DNA of 64,000 nucleotides, taken from positions 1-64,000 of the forward strand of contig JAKAKI010000072.1 in assembly GCA_021813505.1 (NCBI GenBank), given 5' to 3'. Below are positions 17,195-26,943 of the stretch, one piece after another. The notes under the pieces are model-generated. The model ran no database searches and was not told where the DNA came from. It saw nothing but the letters and a program-made list of their open reading frames with translations. Source of the DNA: a bacterium (GTDB lineage: Bacteria > Zixibacteria > MSB-5A5 > WJJR01). The position numbers and the translations under genes are program-made. Every line of letters begins with the position of its first letter. Positions within the stretch are counted from its first letter, which is position 1.

Positions 17195-19672
17195 TCATCG
17201 CCCAGGCTTGTCGATACGGCAAAGGCGCAGCGAGTTAAGAGTGACAACTAAGCTGCTGCCGACCATCGCGGCCGCGGCAATCACGGGACTTAGCAATCCG
17301 ACCGCAGCAAGCGGGATCGCTGTTGCATTGTATGAGATGGCCCATGTGAGGTTTTGACGGATGATGCGCGTGGTCCGGCGGGCTGTGGTTATGAGAACTG
17401 GAATCGAATTGAGGTTGGGTGAGATCAGAAGTACGGCAGCAGACTCGCGGGCGAAATCCGTGCTGCTCGCCACTGCGATTCCGACGGAGGCGGCGAGTGC
17501 TGGGGCGTCATTGATGCCGTCGCCCACGAAGATTGGGGTGTTGCCACTCTTGGACTTCTCCCTGGTCAGCCAGCGCGCCTTCCCATCCGGCGTCATTCCG
17601 CTCGCGGCTTCATCGATTCCCAGTGCATGTGCCACGCGTTCGGTCGGCTCCGGTGCGTCGCCAGAGAGCACCGCAGTTTCAAGTCCAGCGCTTCGAATGT
17701 ACAGAAGCGCACCTGCCGCATCGTCGCGGATTGTATCAGAAAACACGAAGGCTGCGCAGATCCTGGATTTCCAGGCGAGCAACACAACCGTCTTCGCTGC
17801 GGCCTTCGCTCCTCGAATCACCTGCTCCAGATTGTCTGGAACGCTGCCATAGCGGGATGTGATCCAGCTTGGACGGCCGGCGGCCACAACGTCTCCATCA
17901 ATGGTCCCATGAATTCCTTCCCCTGGCACGGCAGACACATTGACCGATCGGGCGGGAATTGTCCGTGCGCAAACTTGCCTGATTGTTTGCGCTATCGGAT
18001 GTTGGGTCCGGCTCTCGATCGTTGCCAATAATTCTAAAGTGAATTCTGCGGTGGCACCGTCCGTTTCGACTCTCTCGAGTACCAATTCTCCCGTGGTGAG
18101 CGTGCCTGTCTTGTCGAAGGCAACGCAGCGCGCGCGGGCAATTGCATCCATGGCGCCATCGCCTCGCACCACGATTCCGCGCCTGGCAAGAGCCGCGGCG
18201 CTCACCACGCGCGCCAGTGGCGCTGCAACTGCCAGAGCGCAAGGACACGAAACAACGAGCACCGCCAGGCCGCGTCGGAACGCCTCGTAGAACGGCAGAC
18301 CATTCACCGACCACGCCGCCGCAGTTACAACGGCCAGCAACAGCATCAAGGGAAGCAGCAATCGGGCAAGCGCATCGGTGACTTCACTGCCCGATTCGGA
18401 TGCTCCCGCACCCGCCACGTGATCGGCAATGCGCGAAAGGAGTGAACCAGTCGCGGGTGCGGCCACCTCGAGTTCGGCGGCCATGGCGCCATTCGTGCTC
18501 CCTGCATGAATCAGCGCTCCCCGGCCGAGCGAACGCGGACAAGGCTCCCCGTCGACGCTTGCCGTCGAGAACATCGCCTCTTTGTCGAGCAAATATCCAT
18601 CCAGAGGAACTCTGGAGCCAGGATCGACCCGTATACGGTCGCCGGTCTTGACGCGACAGGCATCGACCCACTTGGCTCCGGACGAATCGAGGCGAAGCGC
18701 CTTCCGAGGGAGCAATCCGCGAATTCCCGCGATCATATGCTCCGTCCGACGGAATGCCGCCCGTTCGATCAGTTTGCCGAGAAGCGAGAGTGTGATCAGA
18801 GCCGCGGCGACTTCGAAATAGACCTCCTGATTCCCCCGCCATGCCGCCTCAATGCTGAATCCGTACGCGCCGAGCGAACCCAACGCGATCAATCCATCCA
18901 TCGTGACTGCACCAGACCTCACGGCCGCAAACGCTCGCCTCAGAATGAGCATCCCTGGGCCGGCAATCAGGACGGCCGTCAAGAGCGCAATTAGCCATCC
19001 GACCCAGACGGACGATTGCAGCGCAGATCCCGCATCCAATCGATGAAAGTGTGCATACGACAGCATCATGATCTGGGCTTCGAGAGCAGCTGCAACGCCC
19101 AGACGAATCAGCAATCCATGGTGCGAATTGCTCCGATTCTCGCTTGTAACACGGTATCCGAGGGCACCGATCTTCTCCGCGAGAGCCACACGTCCGGTCA
19201 GCGCGGGATCGAAAGTAACCTCAGCGCGCTCAGCGAGAAAGTTCACACGAGTGGATCGAACTCCCGGCTGGCAACTCAGGACAGTCTCAATCAACCAGGC
19301 GCAGGACGGACAGGTCATCCCTTCCACGCTCAGGGCAAGATCGCAGTTGTTCGCGGAGCCGGCAGTCGATTCGGATGCTGCTCCATCGTTGGAAGCTTGC
19401 GCGATGGCTCCGGCCCGAAATGCTTGCTGGAATGCGACGCTCTGGCGCGGATCACCCTGATAGCCCGCGCTTTCGAGAATTTCGGCAACCTGCGCACATC
19501 CGGAGCAACAGAACTTCGTTTCAGGGCTCTTCAGGGGAAGCTGGCAAAGAGCGCACATCGAGCGGCCCGCGGGGGACTCCGGCGAATCACCACCGTACGG
19601 TGATGTGTACGGTTTTCGATTGAGCCTCGTATCGGTCTTATCCACCGCCGACGTGACAGCACCCGCCTTCAC
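17195..19672 (-). CDS. ccoI: Copper-translocating P-type ATPase for cbb3 oxidase assembly
   Basis: The roughly 825-residue P1B ATPase has, in order, an N-terminal Cys-rich metal-binding segment (CALCQLP...FCCSGCAQVAE), a heavy-metal-associated domain with MTCPSCAWLIE, six to eight membrane helices, the ion-binding CPC (SCPCALAVAAP), phosphorylation site DKTGTLTTGE and hinge GDGINDAPALA. The Cys-rich extension plus HMA domain is characteristic of CcoI/FixI (CopA2), which exports copper for insertion into CcoN. GTG 19672 is chosen because GGAGG lies 8 nt upstream; it overlaps the preceding gene by 35 bp. It is the last gene of the respiratory operon. Confidence 0.93.
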   Translation of the reverse strand: MKAGAVTSAVDKTDTRLNRKPYTSPYGGDSPESPAGRSMCALCQLPLKSPETKFCCSGCAQVAEILESAGYQGDPRQSVAFQQAFRAGAIAQASNDGAASESTAGSANNCDLALSVEGMTCPSCAWLIETVLSCQPGVRSTRVNFLAERAEVTFDPALTGRVALAEKIGALGYRVTSENRSNSHHGLLIRLGVAAALEAQIMMLSYAHFHRLDAGSALQSSVWVGWLIALLTAVLIAGPGMLILRRAFAAVRSGAVTMDGLIALGSLGAYGFSIEAAWRGNQEVYFEVAAALITLSLLGKLIERAAFRRTEHMIAGIRGLLPRKALRLDSSGAKWVDACRVKTGDRIRVDPGSRVPLDGYLLDKEAMFSTASVDGEPCPRSLGRGALIHAGSTNGAMAAELEVAAPATGSLLSRIADHVAGAGASESGSEVTDALARLLLPLMLLLAVVTAAAWSVNGLPFYEAFRRGLAVLVVSCPCALAVAAPLARVVSAAALARRGIVVRGDGAMDAIARARCVAFDKTGTLTTGELVLERVETDGATAEFTLELLATIESRTQHPIAQTIRQVCARTIPARSVNVSAVPGEGIHGTIDGDVVAAGRPSWITSRYGSVPDNLEQVIRGAKAAAKTVVLLAWKSRICAAFVFSDTIRDDAAGALLYIRSAGLETAVLSGDAPEPTERVAHALGIDEAASGMTPDGKARWLTREKSKSGNTPIFVGDGINDAPALAASVGIAVASSTDFARESAAVLLISPNLNSIPVLITTARRTTRIIRQNLTWAISYNATAIPLAAVGLLSPVIAAAAMVGSSLVVTLNSLRLCRIDKPGR

Positions 19673-20330
19673 CGGCAGATCCTCCGATGAGGAATACCAC
19701 ACCCCGCCACGTTGTTACCAATCCCATGACGATGACCGTGGCCGCGGCCAATCGTTCTCCCCATACTCGCGAGCGCGCACCGACACGTCCACCGATCCAT
19801 CCAGCGCCGATCAGAGCCGGACTCGTTCCGGCACCGAATGCCATCATGACTGCGGCACCCGCGATGGCCGACCCAGATGCGGCGGCTTGAGCGGCCATTG
19901 CATAAACGAGTCCGCAAGGCAAGAGCCCGGCGAGGCCACCGGCAACAAGAGGGCCGATACGACCCGGCAGACGCAAAGCGCGGGACAGAAGTGTGGAGAC
20001 AGCCATCCCGATTCCCTTAAGCTTGACAACTCGAGACAGGAAATACCGTGTTCCGATGAAGACCATGAGGGCACCTGTGATGAGTGCCACAATCGCGAAC
20101 CCCGGCCTCCCGGCGCTCCAACCACCGAAGGCCTGGCCCACGAGTCCCGTGATGGCGCCTATGAGCGCATAGGTCAGCCCTTTACCCAGAACGAAGAGCG
20201 GCAACCGGAAGCTGGTTGCGCGCGGAGAACCAGCCCCGACGGCGATGGCCAATGGGCCGCACATTCCGATACAATGCAGCGAGCCCATCAGGCCAGTGAC
20301 GGCCGCGACGGTCAGCAAGCGGATGTCCAC
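19638..20330 (-). CDS. TauE/SafE-type membrane protein of the cbb3 assembly cluster
   Basis: The 230-residue polytopic membrane protein has the signature HCIGMCGPLA in the first membrane helix and a second Pro-Cys-Gly motif (GLAGLLPCGLVYA) mid-chain, plus five further hydrophobic helices. This is the UreH-like/DsbD-membrane-domain family that commonly accompanies ccoGHIS and has been linked to copper or electron handling during oxidase maturation. Its GTG start shares one base with the preceding TAG stop. The exact function is inferred from family and context. Confidence 0.8.
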   Translation of the reverse strand: MDIRLLTVAAVTGLMGSLHCIGMCGPLAIAVGAGSPRATSFRLPLFVLGKGLTYALIGAITGLVGQAFGGWSAGRPGFAIVALITGALMVFIGTRYFLSRVVKLKGIGMAVSTLLSRALRLPGRIGPLVAGGLAGLLPCGLVYAMAAQAAASGSAIAGAAVMMAFGAGTSPALIGAGWIGGRVGARSRVWGERLAAATVIVMGLVTTWRGVVFLIGGSAGEGGCCHVGGG

Positions 20331-20461
20331 TATCGCCCTCCGTGGAATTCCGCCGGCTGCGGCACGAACACCGGATGCGCCCGCTCCGCACACACCCAAA
20401 CCGTGATCATCAGGATCGAGAACATGGTGACTACCGCAACTGTGAGCCACTTCATTCGCAT
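20330..20461 (-). CDS. 43-residue single-span membrane protein between ccoG and the SafE gene
   Basis: The start ATG overlaps the ccoG stop (TGATG) and the TAG stop overlaps the next GTG by one base, so the frame is embedded in a translationally coupled chain; this argues it is real. The sequence begins MRMKWLTVAVVTMFSILMIT and is one membrane helix (residues about 5-25) followed by a short polar tail ending FHGGR. The position is where ccoH/fixH normally lies, but FixH is about 150 residues, so this is at most a minimal counterpart. No homologue is recognised. Confidence 0.6.
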   Translation of the reverse strand: MRMKWLTVAVVTMFSILMITVWVCAERAHPVFVPQPAEFHGGR

Positions 20462-21708
20462 CAAGCACCTCTTTCCGGAACAAAGAACTTCGTTGCAAGT
20501 CCCAGAGAGTTCCCGCCATCCAGTGTGACAATCCGAAGCGTCACAGGATGCACACCAGAGGAAATGGATCGGGAATTGCTCCGCAGTGCGACTCCCACTT
20601 GCATACTCTCCGCGGCCCCGAGCGTCACGCCGCGTTTTGGTTCCAAGACATCCACCGCAGAGTTCGATTCTGTTGCAAGTTTCACATCGATGGGCCGCAG
20701 GGTCCGATTGTTGAGAGTCAGCACGTAGCGGTTGGTCACCAGACCGGTGCTGTCGCAAGTCGTGCCCTCGAAACGCGGAGCCACACGCCCTCCGATTGGT
20801 CCTCGCACATGGACTGAGCGCACGAATAGCACGCCGATCGCGAGCGTGAGCGCGATCACCGCTGCCCGCCGGAAGTCGACAATCCCGACCGATGCCAGAG
20901 CTTTGGGCCAGCCGCTGCGGTTTCTTCCAAATGCAAATCCGCGGATGTGCCGGATCTTTCGCTTGTCATGCGAAGCGTTGGTGCCGTCGATGCAATCGCC
21001 GCAGTTGAAACATAGAGGACTGAATGACTGGCAGCGAATATCGATCCCCAGGAAACAGGAGCGGTAGCACCCGCCGCAAGCGATACATGATGGCTTGAGG
21101 TCCTCATCAAACTCCACGCCCAGTGTGGACTCATCCTGGATGACTCCCTGCAATATCCCATATGGACAGGTGGCGATGCAGAAGTCATGGCGAATGATGA
21201 GGAGGTCCACACTCAGAATGGGCCAGAGAAGCAGCCAGCACACCAGCGCGAGGAGCGAAGGTGCCAGCCACTGCTCCGGGTTGAGGAAGTAGGAGACGAC
21301 ACTGGCTGCGACAAGTGCGGCAAATAGCACTATTATCGCTGATGACATGACCCGTCGCAGCCGCGTCAGTCTCCGATTTCCTGCAAACCAGCGCTCGATT
21401 GTCGACGCGAGTTCCGACAGCGTGGTCTGCGGACACATCCATCCGCACCAAAGCCGCCCGTACAGCAGCGACCAGGCGAAAACCAGTAGCAGTCCCAGCA
21501 GGAGAAGCAGGTAGATGGGACCCGACTCTCCCAATGCGTAGACATCGCCCGCCAGGATCATTGCTTTATGCTCCAGATCAAAGCGAAGCAGATCGATAAA
21601 CGGTGCAACTAGAAACAACGCGGAAACGACCACCTGGATGAGCCGCCTCAGGCGGTGAAACCGTCCGCTCTTGGGCGGCCGGACAAACAGGTAATCAGGG
21701 GACTGCAT
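20461..21708 (-). CDS. ccoG: Cytochrome oxidase accessory protein CcoG (RdxA/FixG)
   Basis: The 415-residue membrane ferredoxin has N-terminal membrane helices with YGRLWCGWMCPQTTLSE, a FCIATCPYGILQ segment, and two ferredoxin-type clusters (CIACGGCYRSCFLGIDIRC and CFNCGDCID). An Ig-like C-terminal domain (residues about 300-415) follows, as in FixG. CcoG reduces Cu(II) to Cu(I) for oxidase assembly in studied proteobacteria. It overlaps the upstream small gene by 14 bp and is coupled to the downstream one. Confidence 0.94.
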   Translation of the reverse strand: MQSPDYLFVRPPKSGRFHRLRRLIQVVVSALFLVAPFIDLLRFDLEHKAMILAGDVYALGESGPIYLLLLLGLLLVFAWSLLYGRLWCGWMCPQTTLSELASTIERWFAGNRRLTRLRRVMSSAIIVLFAALVAASVVSYFLNPEQWLAPSLLALVCWLLLWPILSVDLLIIRHDFCIATCPYGILQGVIQDESTLGVEFDEDLKPSCIACGGCYRSCFLGIDIRCQSFSPLCFNCGDCIDGTNASHDKRKIRHIRGFAFGRNRSGWPKALASVGIVDFRRAAVIALTLAIGVLFVRSVHVRGPIGGRVAPRFEGTTCDSTGLVTNRYVLTLNNRTLRPIDVKLATESNSAVDVLEPKRGVTLGAAESMQVGVALRSNSRSISSGVHPVTLRIVTLDGGNSLGLATKFFVPERGA

Positions 21709-21892
21709 TACCTGCCATTTGATTGAACTGCTCGACCAGCGGGGATCCGTCTCCGGAGAAGTAGATCACAAGATACACGATTCCGAAGATGAGGAATCCC
21801 GCGTAGGTCAGCTTCAGGAACAGGGGGAGTTTGCCTTCTTGTTCCTCGATGTCACCGGGATAACGGGTCAGTCCATGGTTTTCGGCAGCCAT
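21695..21892 (-). CDS. Small CcoP/CcoQ-like membrane subunit without haem
   Basis: The 65-residue protein has a polar N-terminus (MAAENHGLTRYPGDIEEQEG), one membrane helix (KLTYAGFLIFGIVYLVIYF) and a short tail. It resembles the N-terminal anchor of CcoP but has no CXXCH, so the CcoP haem domains are absent. The diheme function may be taken over by the seven-haem protein encoded upstream. It lies directly after ccoO and overlaps ccoG. ATG 21892 has GGAG upstream; ATG 21904 is an alternative. Confidence 0.7.
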   Translation of the reverse strand: MAAENHGLTRYPGDIEEQEGKLPLFLKLTYAGFLIFGIVYLVIYFSGDGSPLVEQFNQMAGNAVP

Positions 21893-21928
21893 CAGAGTCT
21901 CCATAGGAAAAGATTTCGGAACATCGCT

Positions 21929-22474
21929 CTACTGCTCGTAGTCATGATTTGGACGCCAATCCCGTCCCCGTCCCAGACTCTGGACATAGGCGACCAGGTC
22001 GTCCAGGTCTTTTCCGCCGTTGCTGGTCACGATCCAGGGAAAAGGCGGCATGACTGATCCTGGGACAAGATCGCGCGGATTGTTGAAATGAGTTCGATGC
22101 CAGCTCTTATCGTACTTGCCGCCGACGCGCGCAAGATCGGGGCCGATCCGCCTCGTCCCGAATAGATGCGGCTTGTCGCGCGTGAACTCACCGGGAAGGC
22201 TGATGGGCGCGTCGACTCCCCGCCAGCCGTATCGCTTCACGTCGGATTCAAGTGTTCGTACCTGTTGAGTGTGGCAGTACCAGCAGCCCTCGCGTATGTA
22301 GATCGCACGTCCCCTCAGTTCCTGATCGCTGTACTCCTTCAGACCTGCGACTGGATTCCCCCAGGACTTCTCCGTGATCCAGGGCAGGACCGTGGTCATG
22401 AGCCCGCCGATGAGGAAGAAAGTAAGGGCTCCGGTGAAGAGCATCAGGGCGTTCTTATCGAACTTTCCAAACAT
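21929..22474 (-). CDS. ccoO: cbb3-type cytochrome c oxidase subunit II
   Basis: The 181-residue protein has an N-terminal membrane anchor (residues about 10-32) and a single c-type haem in EGCWYCHTQQVRT, the CcoO hallmark, with the distal Met in VPGSVMPPFPW. It passes electrons to CcoN. GAGGAGG lies 7 nt before ATG 22474. It is 12 bp after ccoN. Confidence 0.94.
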   Translation of the reverse strand: MFGKFDKNALMLFTGALTFFLIGGLMTTVLPWITEKSWGNPVAGLKEYSDQELRGRAIYIREGCWYCHTQQVRTLESDVKRYGWRGVDAPISLPGEFTRDKPHLFGTRRIGPDLARVGGKYDKSWHRTHFNNPRDLVPGSVMPPFPWIVTSNGGKDLDDLVAYVQSLGRGRDWRPNHDYEQ

Positions 22475-22486
22475 GATCAATCCTCC

Positions 22487-23881
22487 TCAAGCGGTCCGGG
22501 GCTCTGCAGCGACCGGTTTCACGCCACCCTTGATGGTCTGAATGATGTTGTAGAAGAACAGCACGACGCCGGCAAAGATGATGACACCGGAAAACGCCCG
22601 GGCAATCCAGTATGGCCGCATGGCAATGACCGTGTCGATGAATGGAATGGTGGGGTTGTTCCATTGCAAGCCCTGGATAAACCCGCCGATCCACAAACTC
22701 ACAAAGTAGATCAGTCCTCCGGTGAACATCAGCCAGAAACTCTGCTGGGCCAGCTTAGCCGAGTAGAGCGGACGCCGGACCATGAGCGGAACGGCGAAGA
22801 GCATCCCGGCGATTGCGAAAAAGCTGAATGCCCCGAGGACGGCCATGTGCGCGTGGCCGACAATCCAATCGGTCTTGCTCACGATCGCATTGACCGTTCG
22901 CAGCGAGTGCATGGGACCCTGAAAACAGGTGAGAAGGTAAAACGTGGTCCCGGCGATGAGGTACTTCAGAATCGGGTCAGAGTTAACACGGTTCCAGCGG
23001 CCCTTCACAGTGCCATAGAAATTCGTGATGACCGTCCACACCGGAATGATCAACATCACGCTGCAAAGAATCGCGACTGTTTGCAGCCACTGGCTGATCG
23101 GGCCGTGGAGCATGTGATGCGCGCCGGTCCAGACATAGATGAACGCAATCGTCCAAAAGCCGGCCATCGACAGGCGGTGACTGTACAACGGTGCCTGCGC
23201 CGCTTTGGGAATAAAGTAATAAGCGAGTGCGAGGCCGATCGGCGTAAAGATTAGGCCAACGGCGTTATGGACGTAGAACCAATTGAGGTTGGCCTGGTTG
23301 ACTCCTGAGAAGAGCTCCGTTGCGAAATTGCCGGTGATATAGACAAATGCGGTCCAGACGATCGCGCCCATGATGTACCATAGGCTCACATACATCTGCT
23401 GGTGTTTTCTCGTGGCGATCGTGGCGAAAATGTTCACACCAAACAGAACCCAGGCCACGGTGACTCCCAGATCCAATGGAAGGGGCAGCTCAGCATACTC
23501 CAGTCCCTGAGTCCATCCTCCGAGTGTGGTGAAGACGGCGGCAAGCACCACGGCGTCGAAGAGCCCCAGGGTTATCAATCCGAGCTTCTCACTCCACAAC
23601 CGGTTGCCGCAGAGCCGCGGAACCACGTAGTAGACCAGTCCCATATCTGCCGCCAGAAGCCATCCAAACAGGATTCCGTTGACATGCAGCGGCCTCATGC
23701 GCCCAAAGGTGAGAAACGACATTGAACCCAGATACTCAGGCCAGACGAACTTCAGTGCGGCCAGAATTCCAACCAGCGCCGTGATTACGAAGAAGACAAT
23801 GGAGCTGATAATGAACCCCATCGCCGTTGGTTCGCCGGGTCCGCGCTCGGAAACGGCGGCTCTCTTCACCTCGCTCGTCAT
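22487..23881 (-). CDS. ccoN: cbb3-type cytochrome c oxidase catalytic subunit I
   Basis: The 464-residue, roughly 12-helix haem-copper oxidase is of C type. Metal ligands are visible in RPLHVNG (low-spin haem), FYVHNAVG (CuB), TGAHHMLHGP (CuB pair) and VGHAHMAVLG (haem ligands). No Glu-based K/D channels of the A type are apparent, as expected for cbb3. It reduces oxygen to water with high affinity. The start overlaps the stop of the seven-haem cytochrome (ATGA), tying oxidase and bc-side genes into one transcript. Confidence 0.95.
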   Translation of the reverse strand: MTSEVKRAAVSERGPGEPTAMGFIISSIVFFVITALVGILAALKFVWPEYLGSMSFLTFGRMRPLHVNGILFGWLLAADMGLVYYVVPRLCGNRLWSEKLGLITLGLFDAVVLAAVFTTLGGWTQGLEYAELPLPLDLGVTVAWVLFGVNIFATIATRKHQQMYVSLWYIMGAIVWTAFVYITGNFATELFSGVNQANLNWFYVHNAVGLIFTPIGLALAYYFIPKAAQAPLYSHRLSMAGFWTIAFIYVWTGAHHMLHGPISQWLQTVAILCSVMLIIPVWTVITNFYGTVKGRWNRVNSDPILKYLIAGTTFYLLTCFQGPMHSLRTVNAIVSKTDWIVGHAHMAVLGAFSFFAIAGMLFAVPLMVRRPLYSAKLAQQSFWLMFTGGLIYFVSLWIGGFIQGLQWNNPTIPFIDTVIAMRPYWIARAFSGVIIFAGVVLFFYNIIQTIKGGVKPVAAEPRTA

Positions 23882-25596
23882 TGGCGGGCACTCCTTTCTC
23901 CCTCATGCCGTACTGCGGCGGCACCAGTGTTGGACAATGATCTTACATAGTTAACGAGATCCCACCGCTGCGTCTCGGGGAGGAAATCCCATGGGGGCAT
24001 CCCCGTGCCGACCACGCCGAAAGTGATGGATTCGAAAATTCTCTTGTCGGAGATGGGCTCGAAAAACGGCGCCGACGTGAGATCGCGCGGCCGCGGGAGC
24101 ATGTCGGGCGCGTTCGGGCCTTTGCCGTTGCCCATTCGCCCATGGCAGCCATAGCAGCGCAGGGCAAAGATCGCTGCACCGGACGCAACGCTCGACTCAG
24201 TGTAAACCTGAGGATTGGAATCGGGGACCTGGCGGATTCCGGTGGGCGGCCGAAGACTGTCCGCAAGGAAAGTGCTGACCACGTATCTGAAGATTGCCTC
24301 TTGTCCGGTCGAATCGAGAAGCGCGCCAAATGGCGGCATCGCAGTTCCGGGCACACCATCTCGAATCGCGCGAATCGCTCTGCCCTTGGAGAGCCAGCTG
24401 AAATACTGCCTGTTGGTGAACTGGCGTGGCCGTGGCAGAAGCACTTCGGCGATGACGCCATCTCCCTTCCCTTCAGCACCGTGGCAGCGACTGCACAGGA
24501 GCTTGTACTGATCGGCGGGAGATAGCGGGATGGTCAGATCCGTCAGGGTCCCGAGGTATGAGGCGATGGCGTCCCGCTCGCTCTGCGACATCCAGAAACT
24601 CGGCATGGGACTTCCCGTATTGTGAGCCCGGGGATCGGTGAGATGAACGGTGATGTAGTCCCGGTTACGGAGCCGTCCGATGTAGCTTAGGTCCGGGGCG
24701 ATCCCGCCGTCGAGTGGACCGAGTTTGTGGCAGGCAACGCACGACCGCCTTGCCACCGCGTCCTTGCCTGCCTCCACCGATACAGCAACTTCGGGCGGGG
24801 TCACCTCTTTCCACTGCTTGCTCGTCACTCGTAGCGTGACCGGATCCTCAACCAGTGTCCGTCCTCGCTGTGACTTCAAGAATACTACCAGATCAATCCG
24901 ATCCTGCTCCGGGACCTGCAGCAACGGCATGATGCTGGTCGGCATGTTTGCCTTGGGGACGCGGATGGACTCATCCAGATAGGGGATCCCAAACCGGTCG
25001 CCGACGTCAGTCAGATCCGGTCCGAGCTTCCCGCGCGAGATGAGTCGAAGCGTATGGCAGCCGCCGCAGGCGTACTTGTCGAACAACTCCCGGCCTCTGC
25101 GAATATGCGGCATTTCCTCCAGATAAGGCTCGGGATGGCATCGTGCGCAGGCGGCCTCGATATAGGGGCCGCGCAGGAGTGGTTCCGGCCAGAATTCATC
25201 CTTGCCGTGGGCGTAGTCCTCCGTCAGCGCGCGGCCGTTGCCTTCGTGGCAGATCGTGCACCCGAATTCGGCGAATGGGTGCTCCGGAATTGGAGGATGG
25301 GACCGCAGCGGTTCGGCACCGTCAGCGAAGTTGGGATCCTCAATCGCCATATGGCAGGTACGGCATCGGTCGGTGCGGGTCTCCTCACCGAAACCCACAA
25401 GAAACTCCTGCTTGATCTCCAGGCCGCTCCGCTCGATCGCGGCTTTGACCGCCGGACTGGATGCGCGCCCCATCGCCTGGTGGTAGTACTCGAGCTGATA
25501 GTCGCGCCAGGTTTCATCAGTCGAGTGAACGATCACTGCCACCGCAACAACGGCCTGTAGAAGACTCACAATGAGGAGAATTAATCGAACACGCAT
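23878..25596 (-). CDS. Membrane-anchored seven-haem cytochrome c
   Basis: The 572-residue protein has an N-terminal signal/anchor (MRVRLILLIVSLLQAVVAVA) and seven CXXCH sites: CRTCH, CTICH, CARCH, CGGCH, CVACH, CSRCH and CYGCH. The first four lie in the N-terminal third; the last three are in separate cytochrome c-type domains with Met ligands (SPMPSF, TAMPPF, GMPPWDF). It is encoded between cytochrome b and CcoN with overlaps on the CcoN side, so it probably wires the bc complex to the oxidase, replacing cytochrome c1 and CcoP. No named family is certain. Confidence 0.88.
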   Translation of the reverse strand: MRVRLILLIVSLLQAVVAVAVIVHSTDETWRDYQLEYYHQAMGRASSPAVKAAIERSGLEIKQEFLVGFGEETRTDRCRTCHMAIEDPNFADGAEPLRSHPPIPEHPFAEFGCTICHEGNGRALTEDYAHGKDEFWPEPLLRGPYIEAACARCHPEPYLEEMPHIRRGRELFDKYACGGCHTLRLISRGKLGPDLTDVGDRFGIPYLDESIRVPKANMPTSIMPLLQVPEQDRIDLVVFLKSQRGRTLVEDPVTLRVTSKQWKEVTPPEVAVSVEAGKDAVARRSCVACHKLGPLDGGIAPDLSYIGRLRNRDYITVHLTDPRAHNTGSPMPSFWMSQSERDAIASYLGTLTDLTIPLSPADQYKLLCSRCHGAEGKGDGVIAEVLLPRPRQFTNRQYFSWLSKGRAIRAIRDGVPGTAMPPFGALLDSTGQEAIFRYVVSTFLADSLRPPTGIRQVPDSNPQVYTESSVASGAAIFALRCYGCHGRMGNGKGPNAPDMLPRPRDLTSAPFFEPISDKRIFESITFGVVGTGMPPWDFLPETQRWDLVNYVRSLSNTGAAAVRHEGERSARQ

Positions 25597-25605
25597 GATT
25601 GTCTC

Positions 25606-26943
25606 CTACCAGGGAACCGTGAATTGCCAGTTCACTCCGCGGAAGAGCGACCCGATGATGGTCAGGATTCCCAGCGTTAGCATGATGGTGAGAAACATCC
25701 AATTCGCCGCGCTGCGTGAGCGGTGAAACCAGACTCCCTCACCGCCTTTTCGCCATTCGAGATAGGGCGCAAGAAGGGCAAGGAGCACGAGGATTCCGGG
25801 AATCCCGATCCCACCCCAAAAGGCATCGTAACTGACCAGTTCCTGGAGGCCCAGGAAGTACCACGGGGCCTTGGCCGGATTGGGCGGATGCAATGGATTG
25901 GCTGGATCTTCCAGCGGGGCTTTGAAGATCAATGCGAATATGCTGAGTACCAGAAGGGAAATTACGAACAACGCCAGTTCACGATTCAGGGCCGCAGGCC
26001 AGCTCTGCACCTGACACTCCGGCTCGACCTTGGTCGCAGGGGAGGACCGCTCCACCACACACATTAGGCCGTAAGTCTTGCCCGCTCGTGCCGGAAAGCG
26101 TTCGAAGCTGGGGGCCTCACCTGGTTGCATGTGACTGACTGTAGCCTTTGTATTGCTTGAGTCCCCTTCCTCATTCCCATGGGGACGGGCCAGCCCGCCA
26201 TCCTTGCGAATGCGCCAGAAGTGTGCTCCCACAAGGGCGAGGAGAACCGCCGGCAAGGCCACGCAATGAAGCACGTAGAAACGCAGAAGGGCCTCTCCGC
26301 CGACCGAGTAGTCACCCAACAGCACGAACTGCATTGATTTGCCAACCACCGGCGCATAGCCGGCGATCGATGTTCCAACAACGATCGCCCAGTACGCAAG
26401 CTGATCCCAAGGGAGCAGGTAACCTGTGAATGACATGAAAAGCGTGAGCAGCAGGAGAACAACACCGATGCACCAATTGAACTCTCGTGGCGCTTTGTGC
26501 GCACCGGTGAGGAAAACCCGGACCATGTGGAGCACAACCAGCAGCACCATCGCATGGGCCGCCCATCGATGGAGATTGCGCAGAATGTCTCCGAAGAAAA
26601 CCGCTCCGCGCAGGTCAAGCATCCGGTTGTATGCCTCGGCGGGCGTGGGGACATAGTAGAACATGAGCAGCACCCCGGTGACCACCAGGATGATGAACAT
26701 AAAGAACGAAAGCAGCCCGAGACCCAGAGTCGTCCGGAACTTCAGAGTGCGATCATGGACCTTCGCCGAGTGGATGTGGAGGAAAAAGTTGTCGGCGACC
26801 GCCTTCGAATGCTCCAGCTCGTTTTGGGGGATAGCCGGCTTCCGGAAAACGGAATTCCAGATCCTGCGGTGGATGCCCCGGAACCCTGCCAGCCCTCCAT
26901 TCTCATTAATGCTCTGCGGAACGACCACTTCATGCACGCTCAT
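25606..26943 (-). CDS. Cytochrome b of a bc-type quinol oxidoreductase
   Basis: The 445-residue protein has eight likely membrane helices. The bis-haem histidines are in [20 protein letters not shown] and [20 protein letters not shown]. The Qo-site equivalent of PEWY is [11 protein letters not shown] near residue 350, a variant without the Glu. A polar insert of about 80 residues (about 235-315) separates the b6-like and subunit IV-like halves, which are fused. The start overlaps the Rieske stop by ATGA. Confidence 0.92.
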   Translation of the reverse strand: MSVHEVVVPQSINENGGLAGFRGIHRRIWNSVFRKPAIPQNELEHSKAVADNFFLHIHSAKVHDRTLKFRTTLGLGLLSFFMFIILVVTGVLLMFYYVPTPAEAYNRMLDLRGAVFFGDILRNLHRWAAHAMVLLVVLHMVRVFLTGAHKAPREFNWCIGVVLLLLTLFMSFTGYLLPWDQLAYWAIVVGTSIAGYAPVVGKSMQFVLLGDYSVGGEALLRFYVLHCVALPAVLLALVGAHFWRIRKDGGLARPHGNEEGDSSNTKATVSHMQPGEAPSFERFPARAGKTYGLMCVVERSSPATKVEPECQVQSWPAALNRELALFVISLLVLSIFALIFKAPLEDPANPLHPPNPAKAPWYFLGLQELVSYDAFWGGIGIPGILVLLALLAPYLEWRKGGEGVWFHRSRSAANWMFLTIMLTLGILTIIGSLFRGVNWQFTVPW

